A DNA stretch of 64,000 nucleotides from a virus: positions 1 to 64,000 of the IMG/VR virus record IMGVR_UViG_3300028800_000071. One strand, given 5' to 3'. Numbering within the stretch: the first letter of the stretch is position 1; each line of letters starts with the position of its first letter. The position numbers were made by a program, and so were the translations under genes. A model generated the notes under the pieces. The model saw only the letters and a list, made by a program, of their open reading frames with translations, had not been told where the DNA came from and did no database searches. This document shows positions 23,106-32,359 of this stretch, in pieces.

Positions 23106-23991
23106 CGAAGTAGTCGAACAAACCGTTGACACCGTGCTTGCCACGCTCAACGCAGCTGGCGGCGCCAACATACTCGGCGCCGATCCTGCGAACCCGACCG
23201 GGCCGGCGATCTATCGGTGGGTTGCCAATCCGCCGTTTCAATGCGGCTACGGTTGGCCGTACGGACAAGCGTTATCGGAGATCCTCGGGCAGTACCAAGC
23301 GCAAGTGACGGTGTGGCCGCTCGCCGACGCCATGCGCAACGTCACCGATCGAATGCTCTCCTGGAAGTTCGCCGGCGCGGCGCCGGTGGGGCTCAACGTA
23401 AGCTATTCGTGGCTCGACAACGGCAACGTGATTCTCACGTTCGTCGGCAGCGGCGGCGGCTTGAACGTCCATACGATCTTCGGCGAACCCGAGGTCGATG
23501 CGTACTACCTTACGCAAACAGCCGACGATACGAATGCGATCGCAACGGCGGTGATGACGCAGATCAACGCAACGGCGTTGGCCAACGGTCTCGGCGTAAC
23601 AGCGACGGCGGCGAACAATCAGGTTTTCGTCAACGGCGCGAGCAAGATCGTCGTCAATATCGGCGGCGCGATCACGATGAAGCAAGAATCGCGGCGCATG
23701 ATGTGCCCGATTCAAGTGACGGTGTGGGCCGAGGACCCCGACGTGCGCAACGCGATGGCCAAGCAGATCGAGGCAGGGCTCGGGCTTGGCAGCCAACCGT
23801 TCTTGCCGCCGGTCAACGGCGAGCTCATTCGGTTCCGGTTGCAGCGCGGCCCGATTCCGAATGATCTGTCGCAATCGTCGTACTCGCTCTACATAGCGAA
23901 CATAATCTTTGAGGCCACGTACCCGACGTTCGACGTTGCGATGGGCGCAACGATCGGGGCCGTCGAAACTACAATCTCTCAAGAGGTCTGA
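23092..23991 (+). CDS. Tail-completion/terminator-type protein, 299 aa
   Basis: The N-terminus (QVTVWPLADAMRNVTDRML), a beta insert (LNVSYSWLDNGNVILTFVG), and a C-terminal MCPIQVTVWAEDPDVRNAMA helix-strand pattern match a phage family found just before the tail sheath gene, often called tail completion or gateway protein. It probably caps the tail tube or joins it to the neck. Confidence 0.6.
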   Translation: MATLDEVVEQTVDTVLATLNAAGGANILGADPANPTGPAIYRWVANPPFQCGYGWPYGQALSEILGQYQAQVTVWPLADAMRNVTDRMLSWKFAGAAPVGLNVSYSWLDNGNVILTFVGSGGGLNVHTIFGEPEVDAYYLTQTADDTNAIATAVMTQINATALANGLGVTATAANNQVFVNGASKIVVNIGGAITMKQESRRMMCPIQVTVWAEDPDVRNAMAKQIEAGLGLGSQPFLPPVNGELIRFRLQRGPIPNDLSQSSYSLYIANIIFEATYPTFDVAMGATIGAVETTISQEV

Positions 23992-23994
23992 TCA

Positions 23995-25521
23995 ATGGCC
24001 ATGAATTGGCTTGGGACTTTTCTCACCGGCGGCGCAGGCAAGAACGTCATTCAGACGGTTGATCCGAACGTCGATATGGCTTCGATCGGCATCTTCAACG
24101 TTGCGCGCTACGGCATGAACCCGACGGCGGCGCCAGCCGCGAACCGCCTGGCGCTGCTACAAGCCGTCCAGGATGCGCTCTCGGTTGGCGGTAAGGTGTA
24201 TGTCCCAGGCGCGCTCAAGTTCTACCACACGAGCGGCGCCCCGATCGTGATCAGTTCCGGCCAGCCGATTCAGTTGGTTGGCGACGGTGCCGGTTCGGTC
24301 ATCACCAAAGACGACGGTGGCGATCTCTTTCAGTTCGAGAACTACTCGGGCTCTCCGAGCGGCGCGACGATCTCCGATCTCGTGCTGCGCTATACGAACG
24401 TCGAGAGCGGCGGCGGCAACGCCATCTATGCGGCCGGCGCGCAGTTGGTGATCGCCGAACGCGTGTGGTTTCTCAACTGCCCGAGCGCGTACTTCATGGA
24501 CAACCGCTCGTTGCAATGCGGCATGGACAAATGCACGGTCGAGAACACCAAACAAAACAACAGCATTCAGATCGTGCTCAACGGCCCGCAAAACTTCTTG
24601 CGCCAGACGGTGATGCGCCAGCAGCCGATCGGCAGCGGTGGCCCCACCGGCACCACGGCTGTGCAACTGCTCGGCAACGCCTCGACGCTCGACGCCGTGC
24701 AAATGTCGGACTTCAACGTTGGTCTGGCGATCGGTCAAGGCGCCTTCCGTAACTACATATCGAAGATCTTCTCCGAGGCGTGGACGACGGCGCTGCTGAT
24801 CATGCCCGCCGGCAACAGCGGTCAAATCTTTAAGATCTACATTGCGCAATGCGACTTCGCGCAAACCAATAACTCGAACGTCACGACGGCCGGCGTCATT
24901 GTCGACCCGAACGGCGGTCCCGACACGAACCTCGAGGAAATCGAGTTCACGGCTTGCACGAGCGATGGCTGGATCGGCCCTGGCTGGCAACTCAACGGCG
25001 GCAAGATCAAGTTGATCGGCGGCGCGGGGCGCGGCAATGGCGGCGGCGGCTTCCTAGCAGCTGGCGGCTTCGCCAAGCTCCGAGGCTTCGATGCGCTCGG
25101 TGCGCAGGTCGGCGCATCCGCAACGCAACCGTACGGCTTGATGGCGTCCGGCGCAGGCGCAATCGACGCCGCAGCGTGCGATCTGCGCGGCAATCTCACG
25201 GGCGCGCTGCACAACACGTCGAGCGGCTCGGTGTTGCTCGACAACTGCCCAGGCTACACCGATCAGAATCTCGCTGTCGATCTTACGGGCTCGCCACCGG
25301 CATCCGGCAGCGCCTTCAAGGCGTCGCAGTTCGGCTACTTCGGCAAGAAGGCGGTGTTTGAGATCGCCGGCGGCACCGTCACGGCGATCAAGCGCGGTCC
25401 CAATCCGTCAACGCTCAAAGCCACCGGCAGAACGCTCGGTGATCTCGTGCTCGGCGAAAACGAGTATGGCGAGCTCGAGTATTCGGTGGCGCCGACAACT
25501 CTTTTCTTCGTCGGCCACTAA
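23995..25521 (+). CDS. Right-handed beta-helix (pectate-lyase-like) protein
   Basis: 508 residues. The opening motif (FNVARYGMNPTAAPAANRLA, then GGKVYVPGALKFYHTS) is that of the pectate-lyase-3 / tailspike superfamily, followed by many strand-turn repeats (ISDLVLRYTN, VERVWFLNCPS-type rungs). Such proteins are usually sugar-binding or sugar-cleaving spikes. It lies between the tail-completion gene and the sheath gene, not with the fibres, so it may be a capsid or neck appendage. No catalytic residues can be assigned by eye. Confidence 0.7.
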   Translation: MAMNWLGTFLTGGAGKNVIQTVDPNVDMASIGIFNVARYGMNPTAAPAANRLALLQAVQDALSVGGKVYVPGALKFYHTSGAPIVISSGQPIQLVGDGAGSVITKDDGGDLFQFENYSGSPSGATISDLVLRYTNVESGGGNAIYAAGAQLVIAERVWFLNCPSAYFMDNRSLQCGMDKCTVENTKQNNSIQIVLNGPQNFLRQTVMRQQPIGSGGPTGTTAVQLLGNASTLDAVQMSDFNVGLAIGQGAFRNYISKIFSEAWTTALLIMPAGNSGQIFKIYIAQCDFAQTNNSNVTTAGVIVDPNGGPDTNLEEIEFTACTSDGWIGPGWQLNGGKIKLIGGAGRGNGGGGFLAAGGFAKLRGFDALGAQVGASATQPYGLMASGAGAIDAAACDLRGNLTGALHNTSSGSVLLDNCPGYTDQNLAVDLTGSPPASGSAFKASQFGYFGKKAVFEIAGGTVTAIKRGPNPSTLKATGRTLGDLVLGENEYGELEYSVAPTTLFFVGH

Positions 25522-25539
25522 CCAACGAAAGGTTGAACA

Positions 25540-25752
25540 ATGCCCGTAGACTACAGCTATCGCGTGCTCACCGTCGGCGTCCATATTCCAGAGAGTGGAA
25601 AGAGTTACGAACCTGGCGACGTGATTACGGGCGACGATGCTCGTGCCGTCGAGGCCGATGGAACGCTCTTAAAGCGTTGCGGCCGCATTGCGCCAACCGC
25701 GACGGCGGCGCCGGCCCCAGATCAGAAACCCGCCGATCCCGGCAGCAAGTAA
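25540..25752 (+). CDS. Hypothetical protein, 70 aa
   Basis: GAAAGG upstream. The short sequence (YRVLTVGVHIPESGKSYEPGD) resembles the small beta-rich protein often encoded just before the tail sheath in myophages, with an Ala/Pro-rich tail. Function unknown. Confidence 0.55.
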   Translation: MPVDYSYRVLTVGVHIPESGKSYEPGDVITGDDARAVEADGTLLKRCGRIAPTATAAPAPDQKPADPGSK

Positions 25753-25780
25753 CAACACCCGGCTTTAGGGAGTTCTCGCA

Positions 25781-27439
25781 ATGCCTATCACCAATCAAGG
25801 CCCGACGCAACAGGTAGTGCCGAACGTTTACGTTCAGGTCCTCCCGCCGTTGCAGGCGCTTAATCCGTACATTGCAACGTCGCTCAACGGCTTCGTTGGC
25901 GTCGGCAATTGGGGTCCGGTCAATACGCCCGTGTTTTGCGGCGATTCCGCGTCGATCACTTACGCGTTCGGCAATGATTCGGTAGGTTTGACGACCAGCG
26001 GCCTCAACGCTTCGCTCATTCAGGAAATGCTCACGGCGCTCAACGAGGACGGCAACTCCGTCGGCGTTCGCGTCACGGACGGCACCGATACGCCGGCCAC
26101 GATCAAACTCATCGACACCGCCGGTTCGCCCGGTACGCTCGTTACGCTCACGGCGCGCTACTCGGGTTCGCTCCCGATGGGCAACGTCGCGACCAACACG
26201 CCGGCTGCCGGCGCTCGCGTTGATTCGGTCGGCACCAACCTCTTTCGCGTCACGATCTTCTTCCCCAATCAAGCGCCGCAGGTGTATAACAACATTTCCG
26301 GCGGCATCGGCTTTGGCGGCGGCGGTGGCAGTTACTCTGCCTCTGTATTTAAGAACAACGTCATTGCGGCGATCAACGGCACCGCGCCGAACACCACGCC
26401 GAACCCGTTCTTCTTCGCCTCCACCGGCGCGTCCACGGTCGCACCGAAACTCGCGACGGTGTTTGCGCCGGATACGAACAGCGGCACGGACGGCACGCTC
26501 GGCGTCGTTACGGCCACCCTGATCGGAACCGACAGCGCCACCGGCGCACGCACGGGCATCTATGCGTTGCGCGGCACCGGCGCCTTCCACATGGCGATCT
26601 GCGGTTGCACCGATCTCGCCCAGGCTGCAACGCTCTCGGCGTTCTGTACCACGGAGAATATCGCGCTCGCCTTCCTCACCGTGCCGAAGGGCACGAGCGA
26701 TAGCGGCGCGGTCGGTCTGCGCGTGACCAACAGCGTCGCGCTCAGTAACGTGGTGCTCGTCAAGGACTTCATCTACGTCTACGACGCGATCTTGCAGACG
26801 TACCGTTACGTGTCGCCGATCGGCAAAGCCATGGGCATCGTCGGTCTGCTCGCACCGTACGCCTCGCCGATCAATCAGCCGTACGAGATCACCGGGCTCT
26901 CAGCGGCCGGCGTGTACTCGACCGAGCAGACGCCGCTCGGACCGCGCTCGCAGGACGAGCTCGGCTATCTGCTCACCAACGGTTTCGTGTCGATCACGAA
27001 TCAGATTCCGCTCAATAACGGCGCATACGGCTTCTTCGACGACGTTTGCTCCAATGGCGATCCCGCGACGAACAACGGGGCCGGCACGTACATTCCGGTG
27101 ACGCGCATGACGTCGTTCCTGTCGCAGGCCTTCGAGGATATCGGCGCTCAGTACGTCGGCAAGCCGCAAAGTACGGCCGCCAACGATCCGACGCGGTTGG
27201 CGATCGAAGGTGCGTTCAATAACTTCCTCTCCTCGCTCAAGCCGAACGGCGGTCAGTCGCAGATTGATTCGTATAACGTTACGTGCGATCTCACGAACAA
27301 CTCACCGGCGAGTATCGCGGCCGGGTATTGCTACGTGAAGATCCTCGTTCGGTATCTCGGCATCGTGCGTATCCTGTGGATCACGCTGCAAGGCGGCACG
27401 AACGTCACGATCAGCAACCAGCCGCCTTCGGCTGGCTAG
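25781..27439 (+). CDS. Contractile tail sheath protein
   Basis: 552 residues. The N-terminus (VPNVYVQVLPPLQALNPYIA, SLNGFVGVGNWGPVNTPVF) and the conserved C-terminal core (RTSFLSQAFEDIGAQYVGKP-type region, NFLSSLKPNGGQ, YCYVKILVRYLGIVRILWI) identify the sheath family. Together with the tube gene downstream it shows that the phage is a myovirus. Confidence 0.9.
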   Translation: MPITNQGPTQQVVPNVYVQVLPPLQALNPYIATSLNGFVGVGNWGPVNTPVFCGDSASITYAFGNDSVGLTTSGLNASLIQEMLTALNEDGNSVGVRVTDGTDTPATIKLIDTAGSPGTLVTLTARYSGSLPMGNVATNTPAAGARVDSVGTNLFRVTIFFPNQAPQVYNNISGGIGFGGGGGSYSASVFKNNVIAAINGTAPNTTPNPFFFASTGASTVAPKLATVFAPDTNSGTDGTLGVVTATLIGTDSATGARTGIYALRGTGAFHMAICGCTDLAQAATLSAFCTTENIALAFLTVPKGTSDSGAVGLRVTNSVALSNVVLVKDFIYVYDAILQTYRYVSPIGKAMGIVGLLAPYASPINQPYEITGLSAAGVYSTEQTPLGPRSQDELGYLLTNGFVSITNQIPLNNGAYGFFDDVCSNGDPATNNGAGTYIPVTRMTSFLSQAFEDIGAQYVGKPQSTAANDPTRLAIEGAFNNFLSSLKPNGGQSQIDSYNVTCDLTNNSPASIAAGYCYVKILVRYLGIVRILWITLQGGTNVTISNQPPSAG

Positions 27440-27441
27440 TC

Positions 27442-27476
27442 ACTATACTTAGGATAGTTACTATACTTAGTATAGT
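27442..27476. promoter_or_regulatory. Two tandem palindromes between sheath and tube genes
   Basis: Copy 1 (27442-27458) is ACTATACTTAGGATAGT and copy 2 (27460-27476) is ACTATACTTAGTATAGT, 18 bp apart; copy 2 is a perfect 7-3-7 palindrome. They begin two bases after the sheath stop. The AT-rich TATACT/TATAGT cores look like -10 elements, so this may be a promoter or a twin operator. Confidence 0.6.
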
Positions 27477-27483
27477 TCGCATC

Positions 27484-27519
27484 TTTGGCGCGGTTGCCGT
27501 AACAGGGCGCCGCGCCAAA
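27484..27519. other. 10-bp stem-loop between sheath and tube genes
   Basis: TTTGGCGCGG (27484-27493) pairs perfectly with CCGCGCCAAA (27510-27519) around a 16-base loop. There is no T-run after it on the plus strand, so RNA processing or stability is more likely than termination. Sheath and tube usually need different amounts, which such an element could set. Confidence 0.6.
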
Positions 27520-27553
27520 CCAAACCTCTCTCCTCTCTTGGGAGTAATAGAAC

Positions 27554-28009
27554 ATGACGGCCCCTCTACTCGGCGGGTTCAATATCGGCATTCAGCGCTC
27601 GTGGGTTGTAATCGACAACGTAACGCAAGAGCAAATGCCGTGGGGCGGCGATATCATCGACCTGCAATCATCGCCGATCACCAAGGAGATCACCATCGAC
27701 CCGATCTCCACGCAAGGGTACAGCAAATTCAAGACCGATCGCTCGGGCTGGCAGGGCAGCATCACCGTCGCGCGTGTCAACGGTGACGCCGATCAGTTCG
27801 AGGCTATCCAGGAATCGCTGTATCACCAAGGCGGCACGCAGCGGTACTTCTCCATCTACGAAACCACAATCAACGACGACGGCACCATCGACAAAATGCA
27901 GTACACCGGCTGCGAAATCAAAATGACCGACGCCGGTATGGCTCGCAAGGATTCGTCGATGGATATCAAGTTGGCGTTCCGTGGCCAAGCACGTCAAGCA
28001 CCACAATAA
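27554..28009 (+). CDS. Tail tube protein
   Basis: 151 residues directly after the sheath gene. It has the compact beta-barrel pattern of tube proteins (FNIGIQRSWVVIDNVTQEQ, GWQGSITVARVNGDADQF, IKLAFRGQARQ). It forms the inner channel around which the sheath contracts. GGGAG lies upstream of the start. Confidence 0.8.
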   Translation: MTAPLLGGFNIGIQRSWVVIDNVTQEQMPWGGDIIDLQSSPITKEITIDPISTQGYSKFKTDRSGWQGSITVARVNGDADQFEAIQESLYHQGGTQRYFSIYETTINDDGTIDKMQYTGCEIKMTDAGMARKDSSMDIKLAFRGQARQAPQ

Positions 28010-28028
28010 TCCATAACGAAAGGTTGCC

Positions 28029-28481
28029 ATGAACGAATCGCCGACCGTGAAGATCACGGTCGATCCCGACGAAATCGATCGCCTGCGCAAAAAGGTCGAG
28101 GGTGGCGAGGATCTAACGCTCACAGAGTTTCGCTCGCTCATGCCGGCTCGCATCAACGATGAAGGCCAGCTGGAGATTCAACTGAGCGATCGCGCCTTTG
28201 CGATTGTGAGACGCCTCAACGGCCAAGAGTCGATGAAGTGTGACGCGCTCATCGGCGATTCGACGAACGCCGATCTCAAGTTCAAAACCTACGCGCTCTA
28301 CGGCCTCACGAAGCTCATCATCGACGGTAAAGAGAAAATGCTGGCGCCGGTCGATCGAGCGGGTATGAACGTCGGCGTGCGCGGTACGCTAATGGACGCG
28401 CTCGAAGCCAAGTCGCTCGGCGAAGCCTTCGCTATGTTCTTTATGACGCCAATGGAGGCGAGCGCCCTAAAAAACGCCTGA
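28029..28481 (+). CDS. Tail assembly chaperone, short form (gpG-like)
   Basis: 150 residues ending at TGA 28479-28481. Its C-terminal part (VRGTLMDALEAKSLGEAFAM) is helical. It is followed by a -1 frameshift signal, as in most long-tailed phages, where G and G-T forms bind the tape measure during tail assembly. Confidence 0.8.
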   Translation: MNESPTVKITVDPDEIDRLRKKVEGGEDLTLTEFRSLMPARINDEGQLEIQLSDRAFAIVRRLNGQESMKCDALIGDSTNADLKFKTYALYGLTKLIIDGKEKMLAPVDRAGMNVGVRGTLMDALEAKSLGEAFAMFFMTPMEASALKNA

Positions 28482-28510
28482 GGTCCCCCTTCCTACAGGA
28501 AGTTGGGGAC
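28469..28510 (+). promoter_or_regulatory. Programmed -1 frameshift site with stem-loop
   Basis: The slippery heptamer A-AAA-AAC lies at 28469-28475 in the correct phase of the chaperone frame (CTA AAA AAC). Seven bases later GTCCCC (28483-28488) pairs with GGGGAC (28505-28510), enclosing a further CTTCC/GGAAG stem with a TACA loop. This is a textbook -1 frameshift stimulator. Confidence 0.9.
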
Positions 28511-28657
28511 TTTATTCTTTTTGGCGGGAGCTACGGCGACGGAATGGCCATGGACTTCGCGGAGCTCAAGGCGATGAACGTCTATCTCGGGACGCGTCGT
28601 GGCGGCCTCTACGATCCCGTCAAAGGCATTTGGATCAAACAACCCGTCGTATTCTAA
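28475..28657 (+). CDS. Frameshift extension of the tail chaperone (gpT-like)
   Basis: After slipping at the AAC codon, translation continues in the -1 frame from CGC at 28475 to TAA 28655-28657, adding 60 residues to the first 149 for a fusion of about 209 residues. The extension (FGGSYGDGMAMDFAELKAMN...VKGIWIKQPVVF) reads as real protein, has no start of its own close to its 5' end, and exactly fills the gap before the next gene. Confidence 0.85.
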   Translation, partial: RLRSPFLQEVGDFILFGGSYGDGMAMDFAELKAMNVYLGTRRGGLYDPVKGIWIKQPVVF

Positions 28658-28670
28658 AAGGGGAACGTGC

Positions 28671-29327
28671 GTGCCAACGATCGGGGTAAACACCGCCGCG
28701 TCGTTCATGAATCTCAAAGCCGGCCGGCCTCGAGTTTTTGGCGGTCTGCGAGAGTTTAGCGCGTTCCTCAAGGCGGAAGCCGTAGAGGAGCCATTGCGGC
28801 TGCTCGCAGCAGCCGGCGTTGCCGGTTCGATCTTCAAGTGGAAGATTCAAGCCGAGTTCGGTGACGATAGCAAACTCGCGCCGAACACGCCGACGACGCA
28901 AGATCTGCGATCGGACGGCGGTGCCGGCGGCCCGCTGCTCGTCTCTGGCGCGTTGCGCGATTCGATTGAAGCTATGGCCGAACCGTTCGGCGACGGCGCG
29001 ATCATGGGCGTCGGCTCGGCGTCGCAGATCCTCGTATGGCAAGAGCACGGCTTTACCACGGCGCCCGATTCGATGATCCCAAACAAGATCGTGCCGCCGC
29101 GTCCGGCCTTCGCGCTCGGCGTGTACGAAGCGGCACCGCTGGTGCAGCAGGCGATCATGCGGTTCGTATTGCCTGGAACCGAATGGCGCAACGTCAATAA
29201 CACCTTCGGCAACTTCATGAATCCCGAATCGTATATGCGCGGCGCCGGCGATATCCGAGCGATCGGTCGCGGTCAAATGCCGTACCAGCGCGCGAGCGAC
29301 TTCAAAACCGGCGTCTTTCTAGGATAA
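28671..29327 (+). CDS. HK97 gp10 / Mu gpG-like tail-completion protein, 218 aa
   Basis: GTG 28671 preceded by AAAAGGGGAAC. The sequence LLVSGALRDSIEAMA...IMGVGSASQILVWQEHGF and VPPRPAFALGV is the pattern of the gp10/morphogenesis family, which usually binds at the head-tail interface. Its place between chaperone and tape measure is later than normal for this family. Confidence 0.65.
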   Translation: MPTIGVNTAASFMNLKAGRPRVFGGLREFSAFLKAEAVEEPLRLLAAAGVAGSIFKWKIQAEFGDDSKLAPNTPTTQDLRSDGGAGGPLLVSGALRDSIEAMAEPFGDGAIMGVGSASQILVWQEHGFTTAPDSMIPNKIVPPRPAFALGVYEAAPLVQQAIMRFVLPGTEWRNVNNTFGNFMNPESYMRGAGDIRAIGRGQMPYQRASDFKTGVFLG

Positions 29328-29342
29328 AGGAGAACTACTAGC

Positions 29343-31433
29343 GTGGCCTTTGGAGAGTCGTGGCTGATCTCAGTCATGATGCGATTTACGAGCAACGGCT
29401 CGCGCATTATGAACGAGCTCGGAAACTCGGCGAGCAAGGCTAATGCTATCCTCGATACGCACACCAAGAAGGTCAACGCCGCGACGGCTGCATGGGAGCG
29501 CTTTAGTGTCGCGAGCGTGAAGGCCGGCACCATGTTTGCCGGCGGCTTCGCGGCCACCGGCGCTGCGGCGATCGTCTACGGTATCAATCAGGCGGCGAAG
29601 CTGGAGCTCGCCATGACGGGCGTGTATGCCGCTACGGGCGCCAACCTGCGGCAGCAGTCGCAACTGCGCAACATGGTGATGCAGATCTCGGGCGTGACGG
29701 CGCAATCGGCTACCACGATCGCCAACGAGCTCTTTATGGTTGGCTCGTCTGGCTTGAACGATCCCAAGCAACTAATGGCGGCGTTCCCGCAGATCGCCAA
29801 AGCCGCCGACGTGCTCTGGCTCTCGACGATGGGCACGCCGAAAGCCGTCGATCCCGTACACGCCTCGATGCAAATGATGAAGCTCTCGCATCTGTTCGGC
29901 GCGTATCAAGGCAAACCGTTAGCCGATATGGTCGATGCTATCGTGCGCCTGCAAATGGTGCAACCCGACGCGCTCGCGAAGGTCGTCACGCAGGCGAGGT
30001 ATTTTGTCCCGGCGGCGCTCGGCGCTGGCGTGAGTATCAAGAATCTGCCGCAATCCGATCTCATGGTTCTGATGGCGTCGATGGGCCAGCAGGGCTTCAT
30101 GCAAGGCAAAGGCGGTACGGGCCTCGCGGCGTTCATTCAATACATGGATAAGGCGCCGACGTTGACGGCGCATCTGTCGAAGATTCAGCGCGCCTCAATG
30201 ATCGATCTCGGGCTATTCGACAGCAGCGGCAGAAATAAGTTCCTCGATAGTCACCAAAACCTAAAGCTCGGTGAGGCGGTCCATTATCTCGGCGAAAAGT
30301 TCGACAGCATGGTCAAAGAGGGTCGGCGCGGCGACTTTATGGCCGATCTCTACGGCGCGTTCTTGCGGCAGGGCGGGGCGTTCACCGCGGCGATGCTGCT
30401 TCCGCAAGTCCGTGCGCAACGCCAACGCAACATTCTCGGCATGGAACGGATCGCGCCGCCTGGCACCGCCGTCGAACGGTTGTGGGACAAGTATATGCAC
30501 ACCACGATTGGCGCGTGGAAATACTTCGTCACGAACTTCGAAAACGTGTGGATCTACGGCTTCACGCCGATGCTGCCCACCGTCACCGCCTTCTTGCGCG
30601 GCCTCGGCTACGAGTTCGGGCGCTTCGGCAATACGCTCAAAGATCACCCCGGCATGGCGCAGGCGCTCGCTAATATCCTGATCGGCCTTACGGCGCTCTC
30701 GACCGCGCGCTTCTTGCTCGGTGGCGGCACGTGGCTCTTTACCGTTGCGAGCGGCTTCGGTAAACTCGCGCCGGAACTGAGCCTCACGAGCAAAGCGCTC
30801 ATGACGCTAGACAACTTCGTGCTGGCCGGCATGGGCGCGCGCCTTCTCAAGCTCACGAAGTATTGGTTTGATCTCGATACGGCAGCATTAGCGTCGGCCG
30901 CGCCGATCAATAACGTGGCTGGTGCATTGCGCGCGCTCGCGGCAGCTGGCGGCGCGTTCTTGCTCTCACCGCTCGGCCGACTGATCTCAGCCGGCGGCGG
31001 CATCCTCACCGGCGCGTACATTTCGATGCAGCAACATAGCTCGGCGAAAGCCACGTACGATGCGGTTGCACACAAGTACGGCGCGCACTACGCGAACACG
31101 CTGTTGCACGGCGCACCGGGTTGGAACCTCGATTGGCACGGCCTCCACAAAGGCGGCGGCTCTTACGGCGGTTGGCCGTACAACTATGGTCCGAACGATA
31201 TCCCCGCTGGTGCGCCGCGGCCGCACAACGGGCCGACGCACGTAAGCATGACGAACCATATCGAGATCAAGGTGCCGAAAGGCACGTCCGCCGAGCAGGC
31301 CAAGGAGATCATCAAGATGGCCATGGCCGGTATCCGATCCGAAATGGCGTCTAGCGGAATGCACTTCACCAGCCGCAACGCGCCGCCGGTACTCAATCTC
31401 GATCTCGCTAGTCCGAGCCTCGGCCTTTCGTAA
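29343..31433 (+). CDS. Tape measure protein
   Basis: 696 residues with long helices, an N-terminal SNGSRIMNELGNSASKANAI stretch and hydrophobic segments in the second half (VTAFLRGLGYEFGRFGNTLK, GALRALAAAGGAFLLSPLG). It sets tail length and is ejected ahead of the DNA. With the usual rule of about 1.5 angstrom per residue the tail would be near 100 nm. GTG start with AAAGGAG upstream; it overlaps the next gene by one base. Confidence 0.85.
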   Translation: MAFGESWLISVMMRFTSNGSRIMNELGNSASKANAILDTHTKKVNAATAAWERFSVASVKAGTMFAGGFAATGAAAIVYGINQAAKLELAMTGVYAATGANLRQQSQLRNMVMQISGVTAQSATTIANELFMVGSSGLNDPKQLMAAFPQIAKAADVLWLSTMGTPKAVDPVHASMQMMKLSHLFGAYQGKPLADMVDAIVRLQMVQPDALAKVVTQARYFVPAALGAGVSIKNLPQSDLMVLMASMGQQGFMQGKGGTGLAAFIQYMDKAPTLTAHLSKIQRASMIDLGLFDSSGRNKFLDSHQNLKLGEAVHYLGEKFDSMVKEGRRGDFMADLYGAFLRQGGAFTAAMLLPQVRAQRQRNILGMERIAPPGTAVERLWDKYMHTTIGAWKYFVTNFENVWIYGFTPMLPTVTAFLRGLGYEFGRFGNTLKDHPGMAQALANILIGLTALSTARFLLGGGTWLFTVASGFGKLAPELSLTSKALMTLDNFVLAGMGARLLKLTKYWFDLDTAALASAAPINNVAGALRALAAAGGAFLLSPLGRLISAGGGILTGAYISMQQHSSAKATYDAVAHKYGAHYANTLLHGAPGWNLDWHGLHKGGGSYGGWPYNYGPNDIPAGAPRPHNGPTHVSMTNHIEIKVPKGTSAEQAKEIIKMAMAGIRSEMASSGMHFTSRNAPPVLNLDLASPSLGLS

Positions 31434-32359
31434 TGGCAACGCTGCACCGTCCGCAACAGCAGACACCCTCGGGGCCATCGGATAGTCTGACGATCGGCAG
31501 CACCGTTCTGCTCGACGAGGAAACGCCGGACGAACTTATTATCGAGATCAAACGCGTCTGGGCGATCGTCACCTATATCGGCGGCGCTCGCGTCGCGCAA
31601 GATATGGGGCCGTCACCGGCCGATATCACGTGGAAGGGCCGGCTGTTCGCCGGCAACGTCGCCGAACGGTTCGCCGCGCTGCAATCCATGGAGAATGCCG
31701 CGCAGTTGGTGCCGCTCACGTATCTCGATCAGGCGTTCAACGTCGTCATCAAGACGGTGCGCAAGGTGTACGAGCACCGTTGGCAGGGCGGCTACGAGAT
31801 CACGGTCACGATCATCGAGGACGTTTCCGGCCAATACCAAGTTGGTTCCGGCCCGAGCGCCGAGCAGCAAGTTGATGCGCTGTGGCAGCGCGCGCTCGAT
31901 ACGCTCGAACAACTCGTGCAAGCCGATCCGTTCGAAACGCCGGGCATACAAACCGAATTCACGATTCTGTTCGCCGCGCTCGAACTCGCCGGGATGCTCT
32001 CTGAGCTCACCTCGGGATCGTTGCAGAACCTCGTGACGCTCGCCGGTCAAGCCGCCGGCGCTGCGGCTGCGTACATTGCGAATCACGGCGGGGCGAACGG
32101 TAGTTCGCAACTATTCTTGCTCGCCTCCGATCTTGAAACGTCGGCGCTGTTGATCGCCAAGAACCTACAGAGCGGCAACGCGCCAAACGTCGTGGTGATT
32201 CACGGTGCCGATCAGAGCGATCTGTTTGGGCTCGCCGCGCAGGCGTACGGTGACGCCTCGCTGGCCTTTGCGCTCGCGAGCATCAACGGTCTGTCGTCGC
32301 CGCTGCTGGCCTCGACGAAAGTCTATACGCTCACGTTGCCGACAACGCTGGTGGCATGA
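31433..32359 (+). CDS. Tail/baseplate protein with LysM-like C-terminus, 308 aa
   Basis: ATG 31433 overlaps the tape-measure stop (TAATG). The N-terminal ADITWKGRLFAGNVAERFAAL region is a baseplate-hub-associated domain common after tape-measure genes. The last 55 residues (NVVVIHGADQSDLFGLAAQA, then YGDASLAFALASING) follow the pattern of LysM/gp53-like domains that bind glycans or link tail to hub. Confidence 0.7.
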   Translation: MATLHRPQQQTPSGPSDSLTIGSTVLLDEETPDELIIEIKRVWAIVTYIGGARVAQDMGPSPADITWKGRLFAGNVAERFAALQSMENAAQLVPLTYLDQAFNVVIKTVRKVYEHRWQGGYEITVTIIEDVSGQYQVGSGPSAEQQVDALWQRALDTLEQLVQADPFETPGIQTEFTILFAALELAGMLSELTSGSLQNLVTLAGQAAGAAAAYIANHGGANGSSQLFLLASDLETSALLIAKNLQSGNAPNVVVIHGADQSDLFGLAAQAYGDASLAFALASINGLSSPLLASTKVYTLTLPTTLVA

